From: Oryza sativa Japonica Group | Lineage: Eukaryota > Streptophyta > Magnoliopsida > Poales > Poaceae | Assembly: GCF_034140825.1 (NCBI RefSeq) | Contig: NC_089035.1 | Location: forward strand, 41,408,001-41,472,000 | DNA length: 64,000 nucleotides | Direction of reading: 5' to 3' | Shown here: positions 31,413-40,894 of the stretch, piece by piece | How the letters are laid out: every line of letters begins with the position of its first letter | Numbering within the stretch: position 1 is the stretch's first letter | Notes under the pieces: generated by a model | Database searches by the model: none | The model's input: the letters and a program-made list of their open reading frames with translations, nothing else | Told to the model about the DNA's origin: nothing | Translations under genes and position numbers: made by a program

Positions 31413-32999
31413 TCAGAAACTTATCTCACGTCTCTCAGCAAAGAACTTCCCGATTGTAGCTTGCTCCTGGGGTACTAGGGCGAGCCATACTCCAGTATCA
31501 GCACCTTCTTCAGCTGAAATGTTCCCTTCCCAACCAGTCATGGCAGTCTTTACCCAGCCAGGACAGAAACAGTTAATGTAGATCTTTTGTCCCTCAGGCC
31601 TATCCAACAGCCTCCTTGCCAAGAGTCTTGTATAAGCATTAACAGCAAGCTTTGAGATCGAATAGTCAGTGTACATCTGAGGCCACTCATTGCCGGAGGA
31701 CCAATTATCTTGCTTGGTTTGTTCGAGGAATTTCATGACCATTTCATTAATCAACTCCTCGGATAAGTGATCATCATTTAATAGTCGCTCTCTTAGGCTT
31801 GGATCACCGATTCTCTGACAATGTAATGAAACAAAGACGTTAAAGCAGAAAAATTGCGGTATATGCAATTCGAACATATCCAGAAGGTCAAGATGTACCA
31901 ACAAGAAGCTGTAGAGGGAACTTACATTGCGTCTGCCATTGACTCTACCAAGCCTCGAGCTTACATTCACTATCCGACCACCATGAGGAGAAGTTATCAT
32001 TAGTGGCATCATGGCTTCAATCATCCGTTTTGTGCCAAAGTAATTTGTCTCAATAACTTGCTCAGCAAATTCAACAGAGTTATCTGCTCCTCTATTGAAG
32101 TTTACGCCTGCATTGTTAACCTGTAGTTGGGTTATAAAATTATCTTCAGAAGTTCAGACTATCATCAACCACTAAAAGCACCAATTGCATATCTCCTGTG
32201 TGTGGCAGAACAACCTAAATCTATAAAAAAAGACGTGAATATTAGGGAATGACCTAATATCAAATAATTAGAAGGGGTGAGGCTTCGAACCCAGGTCGTC
32301 TAGCCCACCACCTTGCGGAGCTAGCCGGAAGACCCCTGGGCTTTTCTCAACCTAAATCTATATAGAACAGAAAAAAAAGTGCACATCCTCTAACAATTTG
32401 TACTGTAAAAATATTCAGAGTTCATTGGAACATAGGCAGTTAAGCACCAATCCTTTTTCAATTAAATTCCTTATCTATTCACAAAAGTCAAACGAATAAT
32501 CCGATGAGTGTAAAATGGCCGCCCTGAGATTATGCATACATTGTAAATCGAATTGAGATTATGCCTAGTAGAGAGCAAGCAAAGCAGTTAATCCTGCGCT
32601 TACAAGGACATGGACGCCGCCATGGGTGCGCTCCACCCAGGTCGCGAATCCCTCCACCGAGGCGGCGTCCGTCACGTCGAGCTGCCGCCACTCCACGCTC
32701 ACCCCGGGCTTCCCCGCCGCCGCGCGGATCTGCTCCGTGGCGTCCCTTCCGCGCGCGGCGTCGCGGGAGGTGAGGACGACGTGGAGGCCGTGGGTCGCGA
32801 GCTGGCGCGCGGCCTCGTAGCCGATCCCGCGGTTGGCCCCCGTCACCACCGCCACCGCGCGCCCCGGCGGCGGCGGCGGCGGAGCGAGGCCGTCCCACCA
32901 CCGCTGGTGCGGCTCGTAGGGCACGGCGCGGAGGAGCGTGACCTCCCGCCGCCGCTGCTCCCGCCGCTCCCGCGCCGCCTCCTTCCCCTTCTTCCCCAT
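31413..32999 (-). CDS. Short-chain dehydrogenase/reductase (SDR), carbonyl-reductase-like
   Basis: Three exons (32604-32999, 31926-32120, 31413-31814) code 330 residues. A basic N-terminus (MGKKGKEAARERREQRRR) and Pro run precede the Rossmann motif TGANRGIG (53-60). NNAG sits at about 134-137, the catalytic Ser in NVSS at about 186, and YSISK places Tyr248 and Lys252. This is the classical SDR order. The long insert before YSISK (RERLLNDDHLSEELINEM) is seen in plant relatives of carbonyl reductase and menthone/neomenthol reductases. The substrate cannot be told from sequence. It is predicted to reduce a carbonyl with NAD(P)H in the cytosol. In-frame ATGs further up (to 33113) could give a longer N-terminus; I chose 32999 because it opens the basic segment. 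The GC-rich first exon differs sharply in composition from the others, as is common in grasses. Confidence 0.88.
32226..32347 (-). mobile_element. p-SINE1-like SINE in an SDR intron
   Basis: 122 bp, flanked by the 15-bp direct repeat CAACCTAAATCTATA (32211-32225 and 32348-32362). Read on the minus strand it has a Pol III B-box (GGTTCGAAGCC) and ends in a T-rich tail, as p-SINE1 does. Rice-specific SINE family by recollection. Confidence 0.88.
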
Positions 33000-33182
33000 C
33001 TCCGCTCCTCCTCCGGCGGCGGCGGCGGCGCCGCGTCGATTGCTTCTTGGAGTTAAACCCATTAGGGCCCATTCTCCTCGGCCTCTCTCGCCAACCGGCC
33101 CAGTAAGGCCCAACTAGGAGTACTGGGCTTCTTCAGGATGGGCCTACGTCAACTACGACATGCGTGGCCTTATCTTTTCGCT

Positions 33183-33343
33183 TATACTTATCAGCCAAAA
33201 TTTGAATTTTTAACTTTAAATTTAGAGCAGATTTTGAGGTGTTTTCATGGAAGTTTATTTTTCAGCTTTTGCTTTTAGATCGCTAAAAACACATATATAA
33301 AGTTTTATTCACAAATTACTTTTCGTTTACAAATATGCCGAGC
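33183..33343. repeat. Dispersed repeat of the TTTTTAACTTTAAATTT family
   Basis: Second copy of the repeat described at 14727-14890, in the same orientation, just upstream of the SDR gene. Ends in TTTACAAATATGCC like the first copy. Confidence 0.65.
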
Positions 33344-33435
33344 GAAACGATGACCCCGGCGGTCTCTTTTTGTTAATTCGCATTTCTTTATTTATTTATT
33401 TCCTTTTTTTAAGAACAACATCCATTATACAACCA

Positions 33436-33664
33436 TACTCCCTCCGTTTCGTATTATAAGTCTCTTTGACTTTTTACTAGTTAAAATTTGACCAAGTTTA
33501 TAGAAAAATTCAACAACGTTTAAAAAACGGATTAGTTTAATGAAAACGAACATTTAATATATTTTGATAACCTTGGTCAAACTAAAAAAGTTTAACTAAA
33601 AAATCAAAATCTACTTATAATATGAAAGAGAGAGAGTTTTTTTTTTCAGGGAACAGAGGGAGTA
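33436..33664. mobile_element. Stowaway-like MITE
   Basis: Starts TACTCCCTCCGTTTCGTATT and ends AACAGAGGGAGTA. The internal arm AAAGAGAGAGAG near the right end is irregular, so the right terminus carries a small insertion. Confidence 0.65.
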
Positions 33665-34219
33665 TATGACATGGTTGAATTTTGTATATAGCGTTTACCT
33701 ATTAATCTCATTCTGAAAAACTACCTAAGTACTATTTATTTTTATTATAGATTGTTGTTTTTATCATCAAAGACACTTTGATCGTGACTTATATTTGTGT
33801 ATATTTGCATAAGTTTTGAATAAGAGAAATGGTCAAATGTTATACGAAAACCAACAACATTATATATTTAAAAATAGAGGGAAAGGGCAAGAGTAGACTA
33901 GTTGAAACTCCAACGATGCATACAATTAATCACATAATATCAATATCACACGTTATTAAAGCATGAAAGCCCCACATGATGGAGAGATTACAGGTAACAT
34001 GGTCGTATTTGTATATCAGTTCATGGCTGCATGCAGATTCATTTCAATGCAGTACAGGCATGGCACAGAGAGAGCCATGAGTTCTTACATTTCCTCTTTT
34101 CATAATCCACTAATCGCATTCGCATGGCAGTATTTAATTAGTCAAGCGAGTCCACATGTGGCATACGTAGGTGCGATTTATTATTAATTAGCGCGGTTAA
34201 TTACTTCATTAGTACTTAA
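33665..34219. other. Intergenic, worn MITE remains
   Basis: The part to about 33884 looks like a worn Stowaway-type element (AATAAGAGAAATGGTCAAATG near its right end). The rest is the 3' flank of the small cysteine-rich gene. Confidence 0.4.
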
Positions 34220-34495
34220 TCAGAGCGAGGTGGAGCAGCCGGTGGCGCAGGACAAGACGTCGCTGGTGCAGCCGATGACGCAGAACGGCATCGCCGTCGC
34301 GGCGGCGGCGGCGCCGCCGCCGCCGCCGTAGCAGCCGAGCAAGCAGGAGGTCACCTTGCTACCGCACCCGGACACGCACTTCGTCAGCCCCGCCGCCACC
34401 CGGACCGCGCCGTCATCGGTGGGCGGCTCGGCGGCCATGGCCGCCGCCGCCGCCGCCAGCACGAGCACCGCCGCGGCGGCACCAACTCTCACCAT
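34220..34495 (-). CDS. Small secreted cysteine-rich protein, CX3C type (1)
   Basis: Intronless gene for 91 residues. Residues 1-22 ([22 protein letters not shown]) form a clear signal peptide. The mature part has eight cysteines in two similar modules, [17 protein letters not shown] and [17 protein letters not shown], each with spacing C-x3-C-x6-C-x3-C, joined by a Gly/Ala linker. Such paired CX3C motifs recall alpha-hairpinins, but I do not recognise the exact family and assign no function. A TATA box (TATAAAAT, minus strand, about 34599-34606) lies roughly 105 bp upstream. A second gene of equal length and similar first module lies at 38688-38963. Confidence 0.72.
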   Translation of the reverse strand: MVRVGAAAAVLVLAAAAAAMAAEPPTDDGAVRVAAGLTKCVSGCGSKVTSCLLGCYGGGGGAAAAATAMPFCVIGCTSDVLSCATGCSTSL

Positions 34496-34598
34496 TGCTG
34501 TCTCTGCAAGCTCACGCGCCGTGATTTTCTTTTTAATTTCTTTCTTTTTCTATCGAGCTGATGATGATGATGCAGAGTTGAGCTGGGGTTTGGTCTGC

Positions 34599-34606
34599 AT
34601 TTTATA
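34599..34606 (-). promoter_or_regulatory. TATA box of small cysteine-rich gene 1
   Basis: TATAAAAT on the minus strand about 105 bp upstream of the ATG at 34495. Confidence 0.55.
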
Positions 34607-34837
34607 CGCGACGGATGCAGAGTTGGGGGGTGCAAGATTTCAGGAGAGATGCGTGAAGTGTCGTTTGAGTGTTGGAGTTTTGTGCCCTAGTGTCACAAGC
34701 AAGGAAGCAAAATATGTGTGTGAGGCGTCGTGAGCAACTGAAACCAGCCGTGGCGTCCAAATTGGAACAATTTGAAATGCAAACTGTACTAACAAATTCA
34801 AATTAGTTTAACTAAACTACTGAGGCATCAAGTCTTG

Positions 34838-34927
34838 GTTATTATTATATGATTTCTTATAATTTTGTTTGGATGACAGAGCAAAAAGTTGAGATGGCCG
34901 AGTTGGTCTAAGGCGCCAGATTAAGGT

Positions 34928-34960
<33 letters not shown>

Positions 34961-34985
34961 TCTCAACATTTATTCTTATTTTTTT
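34838..34985. repeat. tRNA-Leu duplicated unit, copy 2
   Basis: Direct-strand partner of 29797-29945. Similar sequence extends about 50 bp upstream of the tRNA (GTCTTGGTTATTAT, TTTGGATGACAGAGCA) and about 18 bp downstream. Confidence 0.75.
34888..34967 (+). tRNA. tRNA-Leu (anticodon AAG)
   Basis: 80 nt, identical to the tRNA at 29812-29891 but on the plus strand. The same stems, long variable arm and anticodon AAG are present, with a T-rich terminator after ACATTTATTC. Confidence 0.95.
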
Positions 34986-35446
34986 TCAGTTTTATTTATT
35001 ATGCATTTTGACAGGTTTTTTTTTTCAGTTTTATGCGTTGACATGTTAACAGTCCAAGTTTGTTCGCATCTCTTTTGTGCTGCTACGTGTGTCAGTCTCT
35101 GAATATGTTAGATTCAGAATTTTGTTCGTTCAAAAAGTTAGATTCAGAATGTTGCAGTCTGCAGAAAGTTACTCCATCCAAAACCCAACTAATCCAGCTA
35201 AAGTATACAGATCTGGGACTCCTGCCGACAGATCTAAAGTAGTAAAAAAAGTAAAGTGTTTCGTCACCTCATTGCGCCACGTCATCAATTTAATAATGAC
35301 CGTTGGATGCACAATGAATTCAACACCAGCCATCAGATGTGAAGTAGTAAAGTTGAGTGAAAAAAAAAATCTAGACCATGGTAGAATGCTCCAGTGGCCA
35401 ACGGTCCATGGTCCAGCCGAGGCGTCGTGAATAGGAGAAGCCGTCG

Positions 35447-35880
35447 TGATGTATAAAAAAGAAGAATCACCGAGCAGGTGAAAAGGTCCGAAAAAGAAAA
35501 AGAAAAAAAAATCCACCGCTGCCTCCGCCGCCTGCCCATCTCCTCGCTTCCATCGCCGCCTCCCCATTGCCGTCGCCTCCTCCACCTCCACTTCCACCCT
35601 CCTCCTCCACCGCGCCCACTCGCCCCCTCCATATCCACGTCGCTGGCGCAAGTTCCTCATCCGCCTCTGCCTGCCACCACTTCCTCCTCCTCTTCCCCTC
35701 TACCAATGCCGCCTCTGTCTCCACTACCTCGTCCCCGTCCTCCACCCACAGATCGGTCTAGCCACCGAATCCCGCTGCGGCAGGAGGCCGCCCGGCCCGC
35801 TCGCCGCCATGAAATGGGGCGCCAGCTTCTACCACATCTCCGAGGAGACGCACCGCCTCGCCGGTGAGCTCTAGGGCATA
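35447..35880 (+). other. Possible promoter and first exon of an unknown gene
   Basis: GATGTATAAAAAAG at 35449-35462 looks like a TATA box. A GC- and CT-rich leader follows, then ATG at 35810 opening MKWGASFYHISEETHRLAG. A splice-donor match (GCCG/GTGAGC) sits near 35861, just before an in-frame stop. I could not find a convincing second exon; GAGGTACGCTGGTTCGTTG near 35976 is one candidate. It may be a short or truncated gene. Confidence 0.3.
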
Positions 35881-36749
35881 TAGCAAACTAGAGATGTTCC
35901 TGTTGATTGCCAAAAAGCTGAGTGAATTCCACGATCTTGATTCCTTGATATAACTGGACCCAAGAAGCTAGAAGCTGAGGTACGCTGGTTCGTTGATTCT
36001 TTGTCTCCATCAATGACGAGAGTTGTCAAAGATCCTCTTCCGAAATAACCAGATATGTGATTTTATTTGCAATTGATTCAGTAGCTTTTCAATCCATACA
36101 TATATTCTGAAATCAGGCAAACATTAGCTACGGTACCAAATCATTGTCTCTGCATTTTCTTTTACATTTCCTCACAGCTAGCTTGCTCAAATTGTTCATA
36201 TGTTTAACCACATCTATTGGATGTCTCATGATACTCATAATATAACCAAGGAAAGCTCAGATAAAATATCATGTAATTTTGTCATTGCAGTTGCAACAAA
36301 TTTTGAAGTTGTTCAGATTAAAACAGTTAATTTTTAGCTAGGTTCATTTGGTTTCATATCAGCAGTAATCTCAAACATCAGTCAAAATACTCTGATGGTA
36401 CCATGGCTGCAATATGCTGATTAAAAATGGTTGTTTCCCCTGTCACTGAATTCTATCTGATGACTACATGACCTGCATGCCAACCTTCAGAATTTCTGAG
36501 CATAAATACTCCGCCTTTCTAAATAGTTGGAATGTGTATAGTTAAATGCTTCATTCACAATATGGGTTTTTAATCATTATATAAAAAATGTTTTTTTCCT
36601 TGATGGGTGTCTTAAGGACAGTCCTAATAGAAGTCAAGTATAATCCAATTCATCTCAGATTATATGTGACATATTAATGTTCTAAATCTTAACTACTTTC
36701 GGCTTTATCTCCTTCAAAAGGGAAGATGATGAGCTCTGTGCTATGCATA
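35881..36749. other. Non-coding or unresolved region
   Basis: AT-rich, could be intron of the candidate gene that starts near 35810. No exon could be supported. Confidence 0.35.
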
Positions 36750-36991
36750 TACTCCCTCCGTCCCAAAATAAGTGCAGTTTTGCACTATTCACGTTTAACG
36801 TTTGACCATTCGTCTTATTTGAAATTTTTTTATGATTAGTATTTTTTTTGCTATTAGATGATAAAACATGAATAGTACTTTATGTGTGACTAAATATTTT
36901 CAAGTTTTTTTACAAATTTTTTAAATAAGACGGACGGTCAAACGTTGGGCACGGATATCCACGACTGCACTTATTTTGGGACGGAGGTAGT
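36750..36991. mobile_element. Stowaway-like MITE
   Basis: Ends ACTCCCTCCGTCCCAAAATA and TATTTTGGGACGGAGGTAGT are inverted; interior arms contain AACGTTTGACC and GGTCAAACGTT. Well preserved. Confidence 0.85.
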
Positions 36992-37172
36992 ATAATATAA
37001 TATGAACTTGATATAACACTGGTACAGGATAGTCTGAATCTACAAGTCATGATAAGGCGGTTTGAAGAACTTCCTGGCTAAAGGAATAAGTGTTACAGTA
37101 ATATTTTCCTATTATTATTTTCCTGAATTAGTAAAAGATGATTTATAGTCATTGTTATATTTACTTAAACAG

Positions 37173-37358
37173 TACTCCCCCCGTCTCATATTACAAGACT
37201 TTCTAGCATTGCCCACATTCATATATATATGTCAATGAATATAGACATATATAAAATCTAGACAGATAGATATATATATATATATATGTCTAGATTCATT
37301 GACATATATATGAATGTGGGCAATGCTAGAAAGTCTTATAATATGAAACGGAGGAAGC
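37173..37358. mobile_element. Stowaway-like MITE forming a near-perfect hairpin
   Basis: Ends TACTCCCCCCGTCTCATATT and AATATGAAACGGAGGAAG. The arms CTAGCATTGCCCACATTCAT and its complement are almost identical over more than 70 bp, with an AT-rich loop of TA repeats. Confidence 0.82.
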
Positions 37359-37970
37359 AGCATATTGGCTACAAGCAGCACAAATATGTTTTCCCATGTG
37401 AATAGATAGATGGGATATAGGATTGTTTTGAGTTTATGTTGAACGTGGAATTGTACATTACAACATCAATTGTGTAATAAAATTTTGAACATATAGTTGA
37501 GGCCATATGCTTATCAACTTAGGTAATCCATCAATGACACTTAATGATCAAAATTCAAAACAAACCAACCTATTATAACATTTCCAGCATAAGAGTTTTC
37601 TTATATAGGGGGTTTAAAATGGGTATCCAAAGTCGCGCAACGCCCGACTAGGTGGCTAGTACATGTTACCCGACTACCTACGAAAATTCAGAAGCAATAT
37701 ATGCAGTACTTGGAAGCTGAACCTGGGTGCGTCTCTACAACTACAAGATTCACAAGTTGTGCCCCTTGGCCGATGTGAGCGATGGCGAAGTCCGGAGAGC
37801 GAGGAGAGAGAAGCAAGAGACAGCCTTGACGGACTTGCAATTCCAACTCAAGGCTAATTCGGAATGGACCTATGCTTCCTAAATTAACCACTATTCTTCG
37901 ATCTGAACACAAATTAACTGAATTTTATATCAGATCGGTGTTGATTCATAGAATTGAATGGAGCCATCAT
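37359..37970. other. Intergenic, no gene recognised
   Basis: No convincing exon, RNA or element boundaries. Short open frames around 37663-37912 lack family features. Confidence 0.45.
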
Positions 37971-37984
37971 AACAAGCGAAACGG

Positions 37985-38150
37985 CAAATTTACAAACGAA
38001 AAGTAATTTGTAAACTTTTATATACATGTTCTTAGCAATCTAAAAGCAAAAGCTGAAAAATAAACTTTGATGAAAAAACCTCAAAATCAGCTTTAAATTT
38101 ACGGTTGAAAATTCAAATTTTGATTGATAAACATAAGTATAAGTGAAAAG
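37985..38150. repeat. Dispersed repeat of the TTTTTAACTTTAAATTT family, inverted
   Basis: Reverse-strand copy of the repeat at 14727-14890: TTTACAAACGAAAAGTAATT, then AAAGCAAAAGCTGAAAAATA, then TGAAAATTCAAATTTTG. Confidence 0.65.
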
Positions 38151-38259
38151 ATAGGCCTGAAGTATGTTTGACCTTTCGTTGAATTCGTTGAATAAATTAA
38201 GGGGGTGCATGCGAAATTGAACAAAACCGATCCATCATAGCCCCAAAACGGATCGCGCT

Positions 38260-38364
38260 ACTCTGACGTAAAGTTAGAGGGACGTGGGTCACTGACGTGT
38301 GGGCCCAACCTTTGTGGGTCCCACATGCCAGTGACAAAGTCCCTCTGACTTTACGTCAGAGGAG
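38260..38364. repeat. Hairpin-forming inverted repeat
   Basis: CTCTGACGTAAAGTTAGAGG at the left pairs with CCTCTGACTTTACGTCAGAG at the right, and inner GTCACTGACGTGTGGG pairs with CCCACATGCCAGTGAC. The arms are about 46 bp with a short loop. Confidence 0.75.
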
Positions 38365-38687
38365 ACTCATCCCCCAAACCGTCAGGTACAAAAAAAAAAT
38401 TCAACATTTGGAGGTGGGCCCAAAATTATTCTTGATGGACCTATATTATATCCATCGCAATTTTCTTCTTCAACCTCAACGCACTGAACTTATACTAGGC
38501 GTCCGTCGGTGCCATGCAAATGGCGCCACAGTTTCCGATCGATATAGACACAAGGCTCACATCGCACACATCTGGATCTGGCAAAAGTAATTCTACTCCT
38601 GTAATTGAATTTGCAATCTATAATCAATTGCTAACAGCATTTCACTAATCGTAATTAAATTACACTAATTAGTACTAGTAGGTTAGC

Positions 38688-38963
38688 TCAGCAGATGTCG
38701 ATGCAGCCGAGGTACTCGTTTTCGCAGCCGCCGCACGGGCCGCCGCGCCGCGACAACGTGGCCGCGCACCGGGACGCCGCCTCGGCCTCGCACGCCTGCA
38801 TCTCGCCGACGCACCTGCTCACGCACTGGTCCGCCTCGCCGCCGCCGGCGCCGCCCGTCGACGCCGGCGCCGCCACAACCCTGTCGCCGCTCGCCGCCGC
38901 CGGCAGCATGGTCGCCGCAATCACCAACAGCGCCGCAGCTATGCCAACCTTGCCTGCGGCCAT
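38688..38963 (-). CDS. Small secreted cysteine-rich protein, CX3C type (2)
   Basis: Intronless, 91 residues. A signal peptide (about residues 1-25, MAAGKVGIAAALLVIAATML...) precedes a Gly/Ala stretch and then eight cysteines: QCVSRCVGEMQAC, SRC, then GPCGGC and LGCIDIC at the end. The first module keeps the C-x3-C-x6-C spacing and CVSxC core of the protein at 34220-34495. The second half diverges. Same strand and same length as that gene, 4 kb away, so they may be diverged relatives (inference). Function unknown. Confidence 0.7.
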   Translation of the reverse strand: MAAGKVGIAAALLVIAATMLPAAASGDRVVAAPASTGGAGGGEADQCVSRCVGEMQACEAEAASRCAATLSRRGGPCGGCENEYLGCIDIC

Positions 38964-38999
38964 TAATTTCCCAATGATGATCTCTGATATTTAGCTGAA

Positions 39000-39676
39000 A
39001 ACGAGTATAATTAGCGCACCACAACAACTGTGTCATGATATAATTTAAGCTGGCAATGTTAGCAAGTTAGGTCGCTGTTTGGAGGAGATTAACTTGACGA
39101 GTTTATCAGGATTGGATTTGACCACCGCTCGGCAGCGGGAACTACCTGATTCTCACCAGTAATTTGGGAGGTTACGCAAACAAGTTACAGCATGACGGCC
39201 TATGCACATCACGTTTACGATTTTCACAAACTAAGGCTGTGTTTAGTTTTTTAAATTGGGGAGAAGTTTAGAGAAAGTTGGTAGTTTGAAAAAAAAATTA
39301 GAAGTTTACATGAGTAGGAAAGTTTTGGATGTGATGTGATGTGATGGAAAGTTAGGAGTTTGGGAGGCCATGTTTGACATGGATTGATTCGTAGTTTGTA
39401 TGTTAAAATCATAGTGGTTTAAAATTTTAAATTTCATATGAAATGTAAATATTATCAACATAATCATAGATATAGATCCACGTATTTGTGGAGCTAGGAA
39501 TATCTAGCTCTAAGAAATATTAGATCCAGGGTTGTGCCAAAGAGGGCATAAATACTCCTAACCACTATTTGCAAGCTAATTTCTTTTAGAGGAATTATCA
39601 AATTTTCTAGCATACAGTCCATCGTACATCTCCACTCTTTTATTTTCGGTTGACATACGGGTAGGGATGGAAACGT
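39000..39676. other. Upstream region with a partial MITE
   Basis: Upstream of the cysteine-rich gene 2. From 39232 the sequence TAAGGCTGTGTTTAGTTTTT opens a MITE of a common rice type, but its far end is not seen. Confidence 0.4.
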
Positions 39677-39685
39677 TTTGAAAAA

Positions 39686-40885
39686 GGGAAAAGTCCATTT
39701 TACACCCTTGAATTCTTATGCTTGTCTAAAATACTCCCCCAAACTACAAAACCGGGTATATTACACCCTTGAACTGTCAATACCGGACACTTAACCTCCC
39801 GAGCTGTAAAAAGTTTTTACCGTGGTTTTTGCCACGTCGGATGCCACGTCAGCACACAAGGTAATATGGGCCAAGCCCATACTCTATTCGTTCTTCTCTC
39901 CCTCCCTTGTTCGTTCTTCTCTTCCTCACGACCGCTGGTGGCGGCGGCGACGACGGCTGCGGCGGCGGCGCGGAGCTGCTGCGAGGGCGGAGCGGCGGCG
40001 GCGGCTCCCCGTTCTGCACGTGGCTGCCACCAGCTCGTGACCGGCTGCGCCGTTGAGTCTCCTCCGCGCGAGGGGCCAGTGCGGCTCCCTCCTCCACCCG
40101 CGCCGCCTCCGCTTCTCTGTTGCGCCAGTAGCAGCCGCAAAGCCCGAGGCCGTCGGTAAGCCTCCAGGCCCCGCTCCTCCTTCCCCTTGCGTGCATGGTG
40201 CTGAACCGCTAATATGTGTGATGATATTTGCAGGGACGACCGGGGAGGCAGCTGCGGCGCCGGTGAAAGAGCTCGCGAAATCTCTGCAGGGGGTGGAGTT
40301 GTTCAATCTGAGAGGAAAGGCGGTGCCCGTTGTTGATCTGTGGAAGGACAGGAATTTTTTATCGTGCTTTGGAAGATTGATTGTGTTTGAGACGATTGAT
40401 GATGGTTGTTTGCATGTGTGTGCTTTGCCGTAAGAGGGCCGATCTTCTTGCGGCTAAGCAGGATAGTTTAGTGGCCGATTCCTCTGTGCAAATTTCGAGG
40501 AACAAAGTATATACATCAAATGCTCAAAGTGATGCATTCTTTTCAACTCTCTTTTTTTTCAATCTACCAGGTTCCATTTACAAAAACATAAAATGTTTTC
40601 ATTTTCAACCTTCGCAGCACTGCCGCCCTCGCAGCAGCTCTGCGCCGCCGCCAGCGGTCGTGAGGAAGAGAAGAACGAACAGGGAGGGAGAGAAGAATGA
40701 GCAGAGTATGGGATTGGCCCATATTACCTTGTGTGCTGACGTGGCAAAAACCACGGTAAAAACAGCCCGGGGAGGGTTAATTGTTCGGTATTGACAGTAT
40801 GAGAGTGTATTATACCCGGTTTTGTAGTTCGGGGGTGTATTTTAGACAAGCATAAGAGTTCGAGGGTGTAAAATGGACTTTTCCC
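39686..40885. mobile_element. Pack-MULE carrying AAED1-type gene fragments
   Basis: 1,200-bp Mutator-like element with a 9-bp target duplication TTTGAAAAA (39677-39685 and 40886-40894). Terminal inverted repeats of about 275-300 bp start GGGAAAAGTCCATTTTACAC on both sides and differ by roughly one base in ten by eye. It has no transposase. The interior, plus strand, codes pieces of a chloroplast-type thioredoxin-like protein (AAED1/peroxiredoxin-like 2 group): a transit-peptide-like stretch, an intron at 40156-40233, then ELFNLRGKAVPVVDLWKD and, after a gap, CVLCRKRADLLAAKQD. The captured intron shows that the source was genomic DNA, not cDNA. The parent gene is not in this window. Confidence 0.88.
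40240..40520 (+). pseudogene. Captured AAED1-like thioredoxin-fold gene fragment
   Basis: Inside the Pack-MULE. The reading VKELAKSLQGVELFNLRGKA... leads to DLWKDRN, then loses similarity, and family sequence resumes with VLCRKRADLLAAKQDSLV near 40425-40480. In family members these parts are adjacent around the active-site cysteine region, so the middle is rearranged here. The C-terminal half of the domain is missing. Probably not functional as an enzyme, but transcription is possible. Confidence 0.72.
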
Positions 40886-40894
40886 TTTGAAAAA

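Noticed and set aside
32530-33072. 180-codon frame overlapping the first SDR exon
   Set aside because: It is an out-of-frame shadow (Arg/Gly runs) of the GC-rich SDR first exon, which has the Rossmann motif in the other frame.
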